From Butyrivibrio sp. XPD2002 (GTDB lineage: Bacteria; Bacillota; Clostridia; Lachnospirales; Lachnospiraceae), in assembly GCF_000423945.1 (NCBI RefSeq), contig NZ_AUIY01000001.1, positions 62,001 through 126,000 on the forward strand: DNA of 64,000 nt, given 5' to 3'. A model generated the notes under the pieces. It worked only from the letters and a program-made list of their open reading frames with translations. It made no database searches and had not been told where the DNA came from. The position numbers and the translations under genes are program-made. Shown here in pieces: positions 51,715 through 61,981 of this stretch. Within the stretch, counting starts at the first letter, position 1; each line of letters opens with the position of its first letter.

Positions 51715-52626
51715 ATGAATAAGGCTTTATCAGCTCAGACTGATTTGAATAAACTTAAAAATTGCGAGCTTTTCCTTCTTGATATGGATGGAACACTCTA
51801 TCTCGGAGATGATGTATTTGACGGGGCGATCGAGTTCATACATACCCTTGACAGACTTGGGAAAAAGTACATCTATCTGACAAATAATTCCTCCAGGTCA
51901 GGAAGTGATTATGTTGCAAGACTTAAGGGCATGGGCTTTCCCTGCGAGGCGGAAAATATCTACACCTCAGGGATGGCAACTGCCGAATACTTAAGACTTA
52001 GATGCTCTGACAGATTAATCTTTGTTGTGGGAACAGAAACCTTCTATAACGAGCTTAAAGCTGCGGGGCTAAAGGTATTTAACTCTAAGGACTATGATGA
52101 TAACGATTTTTATATAAATAATAACTATGGATTAAAGGGCATGGGCAGCGCTGAGGAGTTCAGGGAATACCTTGATGTAACAGATAATCTTCCGGTTGTA
52201 TGCGTGGGCTTTGATACTGAGCTTGTATACAGAGATCTCGATCTGGCAGTTCATTATCTTAGAAAAAATGCGGCGTTTATTGCAGCTAACCCTGACTGGG
52301 TATGTCCTATGCCTAAGGGAGAGGTGCTTCCAGACTGCGGAAGTATATGTGCGCTTCTTACTGCTTCATCAGGAAAAGAGCCCAGATACATAGGTAAACC
52401 CAACAGAAAAATGGTGGATATCATTTCTCAGATGAAGAGGATCCCCAATGAAAAGATTTGCTGTGTTGGTGACAGGCTTTATACGGATATAGCTGTTGCC
52501 CAGAATGCAGGCGCTGTTTCTGTTTGTGTGCTTTCCGGTGAATGTAATGAAGCAGAGATTGCAGAAATGAAAAAGAAACCGGATTATACACTTGATAACG
52601 TTGCAGAGCTTGGAAAAATACTATAA
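51715..52626 (+). CDS. HAD-IIA phosphatase, NagD-like
   Basis: A 303-residue HAD hydrolase of the NagD/p-nitrophenylphosphatase group. Motif I is LLDMDGTLYLGD, motif II YLTNNSSRSG, and motif III/IV are GKPNRKMVD and VGDRLYTDIAVAQNAG. It should dephosphorylate small phosphorylated metabolites such as nucleotides or sugar phosphates. A longer frame opens at 51652 within the terminator region; ATG 51715, preceded by AAAGGA, is the credible start. Confidence 0.92.
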   Translation: MNKALSAQTDLNKLKNCELFLLDMDGTLYLGDDVFDGAIEFIHTLDRLGKKYIYLTNNSSRSGSDYVARLKGMGFPCEAENIYTSGMATAEYLRLRCSDRLIFVVGTETFYNELKAAGLKVFNSKDYDDNDFYINNNYGLKGMGSAEEFREYLDVTDNLPVVCVGFDTELVYRDLDLAVHYLRKNAAFIAANPDWVCPMPKGEVLPDCGSICALLTASSGKEPRYIGKPNRKMVDIISQMKRIPNEKICCVGDRLYTDIAVAQNAGAVSVCVLSGECNEAEIAEMKKKPDYTLDNVAELGKIL

Positions 52627-52680
52627 ATATTCTAAAATATATGTACAAATTATAGGTCACATTAACTTATGGGGGTTAAA

Positions 52681-54594
52681 GTGGATAGGGGAGCAAAGAA
52701 CAGAAAGAAGAATATTGGCGTATTTTTCAATTGCTCGGAAGTGAGATTTCAGAAGAGGTTCTGTCATTCTCTTTCGAGTGCGGCCAGAAAAAAGGATTAT
52801 AACATCATTTTCTTTATGACCTTCGAAGTCATCGATGATGAGAGTGATTTCAACAAGATGAATGAGAAGATGATAAAGTTTGCTCCGATCGAGTACATGG
52901 ATGCCATAATCGTGGCATTTGACACCTTTGACAGAGAATCAATAAGACAGGTTCTTGAGAACGAGCTAAGGAAAAGAGCCACCTGCCCTGTAATCAGCTT
53001 CAGGGAAAAATACAAGGACTTTTATAGTGTTACAAGTAATGCCAATGATGCGATCATTAATATGGTTAATCATCTTGCTGATTACCATCATTGCAAAAAT
53101 ATCGCTTTTATGGCAGGATATCCGCACCATTATGACAGTAATGAGAGACTCGCAATATACAAAAAGATAATGAAGTATAAAGAGCTTCCTATCTACGAGA
53201 ACTCCATTTTCTATGGTGATATGTGGAGATTTAAGGGTGAAGAAGCCTTCAGATATTTCTTTGCTGATCCTGATCATATTCCGGATGCTATTATCTGCGC
53301 TAATGATCACATGGCCAGAGCGCTTTGTAATGCTGCTATAGAACACGGGCTTGATATACCCGGCGACCTTATTGTTACAGGAGTTGATGATATAGCTGAG
53401 GCTGTTGAATATCATCCGACGCTTACTACGGTTAGCGTTGATATCGAGGCCATGAATATTCGTACCATAGAGCTTGTTGATAAGCTCATTAACAAGCAGT
53501 ATATAAAGTCGGGCAATGCTGTACCTGCCAAGATCATGTACAGGGAGAGCTGTGGCTGTAATGGTGAGGAGGTTGTGATTCCTTATCAGCATCAGCTTAA
53601 TCAGTACTATGAGAGGATGAGCCATCTTCTTGGGCAGCCTCACAATCAGACTATGTTCCAGATTGGACTTGATGGCTGTGATACCATGGAGGAGCTCCTC
53701 GAAACTATTCAGAAAAATATCAACCTGGTAATCAAGCATAAATCTTTCTTTATTTTCCTTTCCGGCCGTGATAATGAAAACGGAGGAAGAGATTTCAAGG
53801 AGGATATCACAGATGAGGTTGAGCAGGTTTTTGGCTACAGAGATGGGAAAAGACTTCCTGAAAATACAAGAAAGATCAGAACGGATACCGCTCAGCTTAT
53901 AAATGAATTTGAAAATGAAAAGCCAAGGACAGTATATTTTTCACTGCTGCACGACAGCAATAACTGTATTGGATTTGTTGTGTCTGAGTTCCAGAGTCTT
54001 AACGATACTGTAGATCAGTATTATTTTGATTATTTATTAAAGATATCACTTGCGATAAATAAGCATTATATGGCATCTGAGCTGAAATATCTTCTTGAGC
54101 AGTCAAAGCAGAAGAGCCTAACAGACTTTATGACCAAGCTCAGCAACAGAAGAGGCTTTGATCAGTTTGTATCCCAGAACAGAAAAGAGTGGATAAAGAC
54201 TGGAGAAGAGATAGCTTTCATGACTCTTGATCTGGACGGGCTAAAGAAGATAAATGATGTGCTTGGACATGAATCCGGTGATCTTGCCATTTCCGCTGCG
54301 GCTAAGATAATTAAGAAAAAATGCCCCGACAGCGGTCTTTGCGCAAGAACAGGCGGGGATGAATTTCTGATGGTATTTCCTGCAAAGAAGGCTTCCCCTG
54401 AAGATGTGGCCGCAAAGATCGAGAGCGGAATGAAGAAAAGAAATGCTTCAGGAGCATTTCCTTTTAAGCTCAGTATCTCGATCGGATGGCACACGACAGT
54501 CCTTGATAAGGCTACAAGAATAGAGGATTGTCTTGCGGAAAGTGACCAGAAAATGTACGAAATGAAAAAGAATCATCATAACGAGGAAACTTAA
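52681..54594 (+). CDS. LacI-type sugar-sensor domain fused to GGDEF diguanylate cyclase
   Basis: A protein of 637 residues (641 if ATG 52669 is used). Residues about 10-300 are a periplasmic-binding-protein-like (LacI/GalR effector) fold: NIGVFFNCSEVRF, VVNMVNHLADYHHCKNIAFMAGY-type strand, and PDAIICANDHMARAL, GVDDIAEAVEYHPTLTTV. No DNA-binding HTH and no signal peptide or membrane segment are visible, so it should sense a cytoplasmic ligand. A middle region of about 150 residues follows, then a GGDEF domain (LTDFMTKLSNRRGFDQF, RTGGDEFLMVF) with an intact motif and no RxxD inhibition site. It may link sugar supply to c-di-GMP. GTG 52681 with GGGGG before it is preferred; ATG 52669 is possible. 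Confidence 0.85.
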   Translation: MDRGAKNRKKNIGVFFNCSEVRFQKRFCHSLSSAARKKDYNIIFFMTFEVIDDESDFNKMNEKMIKFAPIEYMDAIIVAFDTFDRESIRQVLENELRKRATCPVISFREKYKDFYSVTSNANDAIINMVNHLADYHHCKNIAFMAGYPHHYDSNERLAIYKKIMKYKELPIYENSIFYGDMWRFKGEEAFRYFFADPDHIPDAIICANDHMARALCNAAIEHGLDIPGDLIVTGVDDIAEAVEYHPTLTTVSVDIEAMNIRTIELVDKLINKQYIKSGNAVPAKIMYRESCGCNGEEVVIPYQHQLNQYYERMSHLLGQPHNQTMFQIGLDGCDTMEELLETIQKNINLVIKHKSFFIFLSGRDNENGGRDFKEDITDEVEQVFGYRDGKRLPENTRKIRTDTAQLINEFENEKPRTVYFSLLHDSNNCIGFVVSEFQSLNDTVDQYYFDYLLKISLAINKHYMASELKYLLEQSKQKSLTDFMTKLSNRRGFDQFVSQNRKEWIKTGEEIAFMTLDLDGLKKINDVLGHESGDLAISAAAKIIKKKCPDSGLCARTGGDEFLMVFPAKKASPEDVAAKIESGMKKRNASGAFPFKLSISIGWHTTVLDKATRIEDCLAESDQKMYEMKKNHHNEET

Positions 54595-54611
54595 ATTTTA
54601 GTAATTGGCAA

Positions 54612-54640
54612 TTGTGAAAACCGTCCCCAGGAAGTATAAT
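54612..54640 (+). promoter_or_regulatory. Promoter of the ATP synthase operon
   Basis: -35 TTGTGA (54612-54617), 17-base spacer, consensus -10 TATAAT (54635-54640). Transcription should begin near 54647, giving a leader of about 40 bases. The promoter lies partly inside the nested inverted repeat listed below. Confidence 0.75.
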
Positions 54641-54681
54641 AATATTTGTTGAAAATTATACTAATTGTTTTTGGGGACGGT
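54620..54681. repeat. 62-bp nested inverted repeat in front of atpB
   Basis: Outer arms ACCGTCCCC (54620-54628) and GGGGACGGT (54673-54681) are perfect 9-bp complements; inner arms AGTATAAT (54633-54640) and ATTATACT (54655-54662) are perfect 8-bp complements. The left inner arm is the -10 and the right outer arm is the probable SD (GGGGA) of atpB. It may be a REP/MITE-like relic, or a regulatory structure. Confidence 0.7.
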
Positions 54682-54687
54682 ACTATT

Positions 54688-55377
54688 ATGGATATTGGTG
54701 GACTTTTAAAAGAGCTGTTGTTAGAGGATAAAGTGCTCATACACTTTGACTTTATGAACGGCTTTTTTGATATTAATAAGTCAATTGTTGTGACCTGGGG
54801 AGTTATAGCGGTGCTCACATTAGTGCTTTTGTGGCTTACCAGTAACATGAAGGTTCACAACATTAGTAACAAACAGCTTGTTGCTGAATTTATAGTTGAC
54901 GGCTTAAGAGGAATAACGGGAGGAATGCTCGGCGAAGAGGGCTATATGTACAGGGATTTCATGGCAGTTGTCCTTGTATTTATAGGTGCATCTAACCTTG
55001 TAGGACTTGTGGGGCAGGTACCTGCTACCATGGATCTCAATGTAACGGCAGGACTTGCTCTGATGAGTATAGTACTTGTTGAAGCGGCAGGTATTCATCA
55101 CAAGGGCTTTGGTAAATGGCTTAAATCCTTTTCACAGCCCATGGCAGTTGTTACTCCCATGAATATTCTGGAGCTTGCTATCAGACCCTTATCATTGTGC
55201 ATGCGACTTTTTGGTAATGTAATCGGTGCTACGGTAATCATGGAGCTTTTGAAAATGGCAGTTCCGGTAATTGTTCCGGCAGCGTTTTCAGTATATTTTG
55301 ATATTTTTGATGGCCTGATCCAGGCATACGTTTTCGTATTCCTGACATCACTCTACATAAAAGAGGCCATTGAATAA
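54688..55377 (+). CDS. atpB: ATP synthase Fo subunit a
   Basis: A 229-residue polytopic subunit a, part of the ion channel at the c-ring. Helix 4 carries the essential Arg in ELAIRPLSLCMRLFGNVIGATVIM, and the C-terminal DIFDGLIQAYVFVFLTSLYIKEAIE is typical. A reading frame extends to TTG 54646, but ATG 54688 is the credible start with GGGGA (54673-54677) as SD. It heads the operon a-c-b-(delta)alpha-gamma-beta-epsilon; no atpI is found upstream. Confidence 0.93.
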   Translation: MDIGGLLKELLLEDKVLIHFDFMNGFFDINKSIVVTWGVIAVLTLVLLWLTSNMKVHNISNKQLVAEFIVDGLRGITGGMLGEEGYMYRDFMAVVLVFIGASNLVGLVGQVPATMDLNVTAGLALMSIVLVEAAGIHHKGFGKWLKSFSQPMAVVTPMNILELAIRPLSLCMRLFGNVIGATVIMELLKMAVPVIVPAAFSVYFDIFDGLIQAYVFVFLTSLYIKEAIE

Positions 55378-55420
55378 TAAAAAAAGAAATTTTTAAATTC
55401 ACTTAAGGAGGAAAATATAT

Positions 55421-55639
55421 ATGGATTTAACAGCACTCGGTGCAGCAATTGCAGCTTTTACAGGTATTGGTGCAGGTATAGGTATCGGTGTGGCTACAGC
55501 GAAGGCGGTTGATGCAGTTGCCCGTCAGCCTGAGGCAGACGGTAAGATCATGAAGCTTTTGCTTCTCGGATGTGCTCTTGCAGAGGCTACCGCTATTTAT
55601 GGTTTCGTTGTTTCAATCATGATTCTGTTTGCTAAGTAA
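55421..55639 (+). CDS. atpE: ATP synthase Fo subunit c
   Basis: A 72-residue two-helix protein that forms the rotor ring. The polar loop is VARQPEADGK and the ion-binding carboxylate is Glu55 in LAEATAIYG. Compared with the Na+-binding c subunit of Ilyobacter, the Gln32 equivalent is Ile22 and the Ser66 equivalent is Ala56; Thr57 and Tyr60 are kept. This argues for H+ rather than Na+ coupling. SD AAGGAGG precedes ATG 55421. Confidence 0.94.
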   Translation: MDLTALGAAIAAFTGIGAGIGIGVATAKAVDAVARQPEADGKIMKLLLLGCALAEATAIYGFVVSIMILFAK

Positions 55640-55678
55640 TTTTTATTACCTGATATTTTTTGAGAGGAGTACTTTACT

Positions 55679-56170
55679 GTGTTAAATATCAGCATTATGA
55701 ACGTTGTATGGACAGTGATCAACTTACTGATTCTGTACGTGGTGTTCAGATTATTATTATTCAAAAGAGTTGATGCTGTTCTTCAAAAGAGAAGAGAAGA
55801 AATCGAGCACGCTACCGATGAGGCTGTAAAGAAGGAAAAAGAGACAGAGGACTTAAAAGAGAGCTATGCCAAGAAGCTTCAGGAAGCCGGCAAGGAATGT
55901 GATGAGATGATCTCTAAGTCCAAGAAGGACGGTTATGACGAATATGATCGCATTATCAATGAGGCTAAGGAAAAGGCTGAACAGATAATTGTTGAGGCAA
56001 AGCATAACGCTCAGATTGAAGCTCAGCGCGAGAAGGATGCCTATGTATCCGAGCTCACAGATCTTGTTGTACATGCAGCTAACAAGATTGCAGTTTCCAA
56101 GCATGACGAGGAGACTGATAAGGAGCTTTATAACAAGTTTATCTTTGAGGCTATTGAGAAGAGCGAATAA
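55679..56170 (+). CDS. atpF: ATP synthase Fo subunit b
   Basis: A 163-residue subunit b of the peripheral stalk. One N-terminal membrane helix ([20 protein letters not shown]) is followed by a long charged coiled coil and a C-terminal helix ([14 protein letters not shown]) that contacts the delta/OSCP subunit. It starts at GTG 55679 with AGAGGAG before it; it carries no delta-like extension at its C-terminus. The next gene starts 23 bases later and is the fused alpha gene. Confidence 0.93.
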   Translation: MLNISIMNVVWTVINLLILYVVFRLLLFKRVDAVLQKRREEIEHATDEAVKKEKETEDLKESYAKKLQEAGKECDEMISKSKKDGYDEYDRIINEAKEKAEQIIVEAKHNAQIEAQREKDAYVSELTDLVVHAANKIAVSKHDEETDKELYNKFIFEAIEKSE

Positions 56171-56193
56171 TTGATATCAGAGGTTTGATATTT

Positions 56194-57993
56194 ATGATAA
56201 ACGAAAATACTGCAAGGCTTCGCTATTCTTCTGTTGCGCCATCAGATTCACAGGCTGAGCAGATTAAGCAGGCACTTGCCAAAAAGTTCAATAATCCCGA
56301 TCTTGAGCTTGAAATAGTTCATGATCCCAAGGTTGGCGGTGGTTTCGTAGTAAACTACGGTAACTTTGAGTATGACTGGAGTGATGAAGGTCGTACCAGG
56401 CAGCTTAAGGAGCTTATTGAGCTTACTAAAAAAAGACAAAATACCAGTGCTGAAAACCTTGTTTCAATTATCAGAGACAGGGTGAATAATTTTGACCTTA
56501 AGGCTGAAGGAAAAGAAGTCGGAAGAACCATCTGGGTCGGTGACGGAATTGCCAATGTTGTTGGTATCGATCACGCTTTTTATGGTGAGATCGTTCGTTT
56601 TGAAGACGGCACCAAGGGTATGGTTCAGGACATCAGAGATGACCATATCGGTGTAATCCTCTTTGGTGGTGACGAAGGAATCCGTCAGGGAAGCAGATGT
56701 GTCCGCACCTATAAGCAGGCAGGTATTCCTGTAGGCGAGGCCTTTATTGGAAGAGTAATCGATGCCCTCGGTAACCCTATCGACGGCAAGGAAGAGATTA
56801 AGACAGATGTTTACAGGCCTGTTGAGGAGCCCGCTCCCGGTATCGTTGAGAGACGCTCTGTAAATGAGCCTATGGAGACAGGTATTCTTTCTATCGATAC
56901 CATGTTCCCTATCGGAAGAGGACAGCGTGAGCTTATCATCGGTGACAGACAGACCGGTAAGACATCTATCGCAATGGATGCCATTCTTAACCAGAAGGGT
57001 AAGGATGTTATCTGTGTTTATGTTGCAATCGGACAGAAGGCCAGCACTATTGCGAAGCTTATAAATACATTAAGAGAAGCAGGTGCCATGGAGTATTCCA
57101 TAATTGTTGCTTCAACAGCATCTGACAGTGCGCCGCTTCAGTATATCGCGCCTTACGCAGGAACAGCTATGGCAGAGTATTTCATGCTCATGGGTAAGGA
57201 TGTTCTTATCGTATATGATGATCTTTCAAAGCATGCTGTGGCATACAGAGCGTTATCACTTCTTCTTGAGAGATCTCCCGGACGTGAGGCTTATCCCGGC
57301 GACGTATTCTATCTGCACTCAAGACTTCTTGAGAGATCAAGTAAATTATCAAGTGATCTGGGTGGAGGCTCCATAACAGCGCTTCCTATCATAGAGACAC
57401 AGGCCGGAGACGTTTCCGCATATATTCCTACTAACGTTATCTCTATTACAGACGGTCAGATTTTCCTTGAGTCAGATCTGTTCTTCGAGGGTATGAGACC
57501 TGCCGTAAACGTAGGACTTTCTGTATCCCGTGTAGGTAGTGCGGCACAGACCAAGGCTATGAAAAAGGCTGCGGGTAGTATTCGTATTGACCTTGCTCAG
57601 TACAGAGAGATGGCAGTATTCACACAGTTTGCTTCTGATCTTGATGAGACTACCAAGAGTCAGCTTCGTCACGGAAGTGTTCTGATGGAGCTCTTAAAGC
57701 AGCCCCTCGGAAAGCCCTATGCGATGCATGAACAGGTAATCCTTCTTGTATGCGCAAACGCAGGAAAGCTTGATTTTGTACCTGTTAATCAGGTTAAGGA
57801 CTATAAGACAAAGCTTCTTAAATATTTTGCTGATAATAAAAAGGACATCATTGAGGATATATCAAAATCTCTTGATCTTTCAGATGGTACAAAGAAGGCT
57901 ATTCTGGAAGGCGCAGATGAATTTGAGAAGATCAACAATGAGGCGTTGAAGCAGGAACTTAAAAAGAAGAGAAAGAAACTAGTTTTAGATTAA
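56194..57993 (+). CDS. atpA: ATP synthase F1 subunit alpha with N-terminal delta(OSCP)-C-domain-like extension
   Basis: A 599-residue protein, about 85 longer than ordinary AtpA. The alpha part starts near residue 86 ([33 protein letters not shown]) and has the P-loop [13 protein letters not shown] and the ALNPIDG-like [16 protein letters not shown], with a normal C-terminus. The first 75 residues ([19 protein letters not shown], then [18 protein letters not shown]) match the C-terminal domain of the delta/OSCP subunit, where PLSEEQ...A-L...KK and DPxxxGGxVV are family hallmarks. No separate atpH is in the operon, and the delta N-terminal domain is absent. ATG 56194 with AGAGG is chosen over TTG 56185. 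See findings. Confidence 0.92.
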   Translation: MINENTARLRYSSVAPSDSQAEQIKQALAKKFNNPDLELEIVHDPKVGGGFVVNYGNFEYDWSDEGRTRQLKELIELTKKRQNTSAENLVSIIRDRVNNFDLKAEGKEVGRTIWVGDGIANVVGIDHAFYGEIVRFEDGTKGMVQDIRDDHIGVILFGGDEGIRQGSRCVRTYKQAGIPVGEAFIGRVIDALGNPIDGKEEIKTDVYRPVEEPAPGIVERRSVNEPMETGILSIDTMFPIGRGQRELIIGDRQTGKTSIAMDAILNQKGKDVICVYVAIGQKASTIAKLINTLREAGAMEYSIIVASTASDSAPLQYIAPYAGTAMAEYFMLMGKDVLIVYDDLSKHAVAYRALSLLLERSPGREAYPGDVFYLHSRLLERSSKLSSDLGGGSITALPIIETQAGDVSAYIPTNVISITDGQIFLESDLFFEGMRPAVNVGLSVSRVGSAAQTKAMKKAAGSIRIDLAQYREMAVFTQFASDLDETTKSQLRHGSVLMELLKQPLGKPYAMHEQVILLVCANAGKLDFVPVNQVKDYKTKLLKYFADNKKDIIEDISKSLDLSDGTKKAILEGADEFEKINNEALKQELKKKRKKLVLD

Positions 57994-58004
57994 GGTGATT
58001 TTCA

Positions 58005-60360
<2,356 letters not shown>

Positions 60361-60400
60361 GGCACACAGCTTAACACTTTAGGATTTAAGGAGATACGAA

Positions 60401-60826
60401 GTGCCACAGGATAGAAAGACCTTTCGCTTACAGGTTATGTCAATAAATGGCGTATTCTTTGATGATAGGGCTGCTGAGATCATTCTTCCCTGCATTGACG
60501 GTGAGTTTGCAATCCTTGCCAATCACGAGGAGATGGTGCTTGCCATATACAATGGTAAGATGACGATCAGAGATGCTATCGGAGATAAAATAGAAGCTAT
60601 TGTGGGAATCGGCTCAGCGCAGATTGCCAACAATAGAGTTATTGTGCTTGTTGATACCTGTGAAAAACCTGAGGATATTGACAGAAGCAGGGCACAAAGA
60701 GCTCTTGAGAGAGCTGAGGAAGAGATGAGACAAAACAATTCCATCAAGGAATACTACAGCGCTCAGGCTGCCATGGCCAGAGCCCTCAGCAGACTTAAAA
60801 ACTCTGCTGATTACGGTATAGATTGA
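60401..60826 (+). CDS. atpC: ATP synthase F1 subunit epsilon
   Basis: A 141-residue epsilon subunit of the rotor. The N-terminal beta sandwich (LQVMSINGVFFDDRAAEIILPCIDGEFAIL, GIGSAQIANNRVIVLVD) is followed by two C-terminal helices (SRAQRALERAEEEM and YYSAQAAMARALSRL) that may regulate ATP hydrolysis. GTG 60401 is the start with AAGGAG before it. It ends the operon. Confidence 0.93.
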   Translation: MPQDRKTFRLQVMSINGVFFDDRAAEIILPCIDGEFAILANHEEMVLAIYNGKMTIRDAIGDKIEAIVGIGSAQIANNRVIVLVDTCEKPEDIDRSRAQRALERAEEEMRQNNSIKEYYSAQAAMARALSRLKNSADYGID

Positions 60827-60866
60827 TCTGTTTGTTTCATAAAAAATAAAAACGACAGGATAACTT

Positions 60867-61952
60867 ATGAGAAATAAGACATTTGATAAGATTAAAGCAG
60901 TTGCATGTATACTTGTAATTCTTATTCACTGTAAATTTCCCTCTGTTATCGGGGATTTATTTGAAGCATTGGCACGCTTTGGTGTGCCGATGTTTTTTGC
61001 TATTGCAGGTGTTTATCTTGCAAAGAAAAATGATGATATCACGCTTGTTCGAAAGGGCCTTTCAAAAAAGCTGAAAAAGACAGGCATAATAACACTTAAG
61101 ATATGGGGAGTATATACGGTATATTCCTTTATATATGCCATGGCTGTGCACTATGGCGCAGCAGCCTGGTTTCATGAAAAATTCAATCTGTTTGAGTTTT
61201 CAAGACTTATTCTTTTTAATTCCGGCAAGTTTATCTATGACTTTACCTACGCGTTTGATCATTTGTGGTATCTGTTTGCCCTGATCTATGTATACGGACT
61301 CTGCTACATTTTTGCTCCTGTGATGAAGACGCTGTCAAAGCCACTTACCTTTATTCTGATTTTATTCTTATATTTTGGAGAGTTTTTGCAGCTGTTTTAT
61401 CCGATAAGACCTTTTGGAATAAGTGTTTCCGTGTGGTATGTGATAAGAAACTGGCTCTTTGTAGGTATTCCCTTTACGATGCTGGGCTATTGGATGAAGC
61501 AGGATGAGGTGACGCTTAAGCTGGAGCAGCCCCTTACACTTGGAAGCGCCCTGTCTGTTACGGGAGTATTTCTCACATTTGCTGAATATAAGATATTTGG
61601 CTCTGTTGAGGTTTACTTTGGTTCTCTTTTCCTGGTAGTAGGACTTTTGATAGTCGGATTAAATGCTGAGCAACGCACTCATGAAAAGAGACCTGATGCT
61701 GAAAAAGGAAGGCCTGCAAAATATCTGGCCTTTACAGGTGAAAACCTCTCGTCAAATATATATTACTTTCATGTGATTGCAATTTCCTTTTTTGGCTTTG
61801 TGATCGACAGGACAGTGCCTGATGCATACGCAAATACACTTTTTATGTATTTGCGGCCGATTTTTGTGATAATCATTACAATATTAATATCACTCCTACT
61901 TTATATGGTGAAATTTATCACTGTTAATTCAAATAAGAATTTGAGAAAATAG
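60867..61952 (+). CDS. Acyltransferase 3 family membrane protein
   Basis: A 361-residue integral membrane protein with about ten segments. The N-terminal FDKIKAVACILVILIHCKF with conserved His and the GVPMFFAIAGVYLAKKN stretch are hallmarks of the acyltransferase-3 (OafB/WecH-like) family, which moves acyl groups from the cytoplasm onto cell-surface sugars or peptidoglycan. Substrate is unknown. It follows atpC by 40 bases and may be read through from the ATP synthase operon, as no terminator is visible. Confidence 0.85.
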   Translation: MRNKTFDKIKAVACILVILIHCKFPSVIGDLFEALARFGVPMFFAIAGVYLAKKNDDITLVRKGLSKKLKKTGIITLKIWGVYTVYSFIYAMAVHYGAAAWFHEKFNLFEFSRLILFNSGKFIYDFTYAFDHLWYLFALIYVYGLCYIFAPVMKTLSKPLTFILILFLYFGEFLQLFYPIRPFGISVSVWYVIRNWLFVGIPFTMLGYWMKQDEVTLKLEQPLTLGSALSVTGVFLTFAEYKIFGSVEVYFGSLFLVVGLLIVGLNAEQRTHEKRPDAEKGRPAKYLAFTGENLSSNIYYFHVIAISFFGFVIDRTVPDAYANTLFMYLRPIFVIIITILISLLLYMVKFITVNSNKNLRK

Positions 61953-61981
61953 TTAGCATATTGTTTTTGCAGGAGATTTAA

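Noticed and set aside
52966-53739. Minus-strand open frame of 257 codons
   Set aside because: It lies opposite the sugar-sensor GGDEF gene, has no recognisable protein pattern or SD, and its composition is that of a shadow frame.
61953-61981. Cobalamin or SAM riboswitch before metH
   Set aside because: Only 29 bases separate metH from the preceding gene, far too few for a riboswitch.
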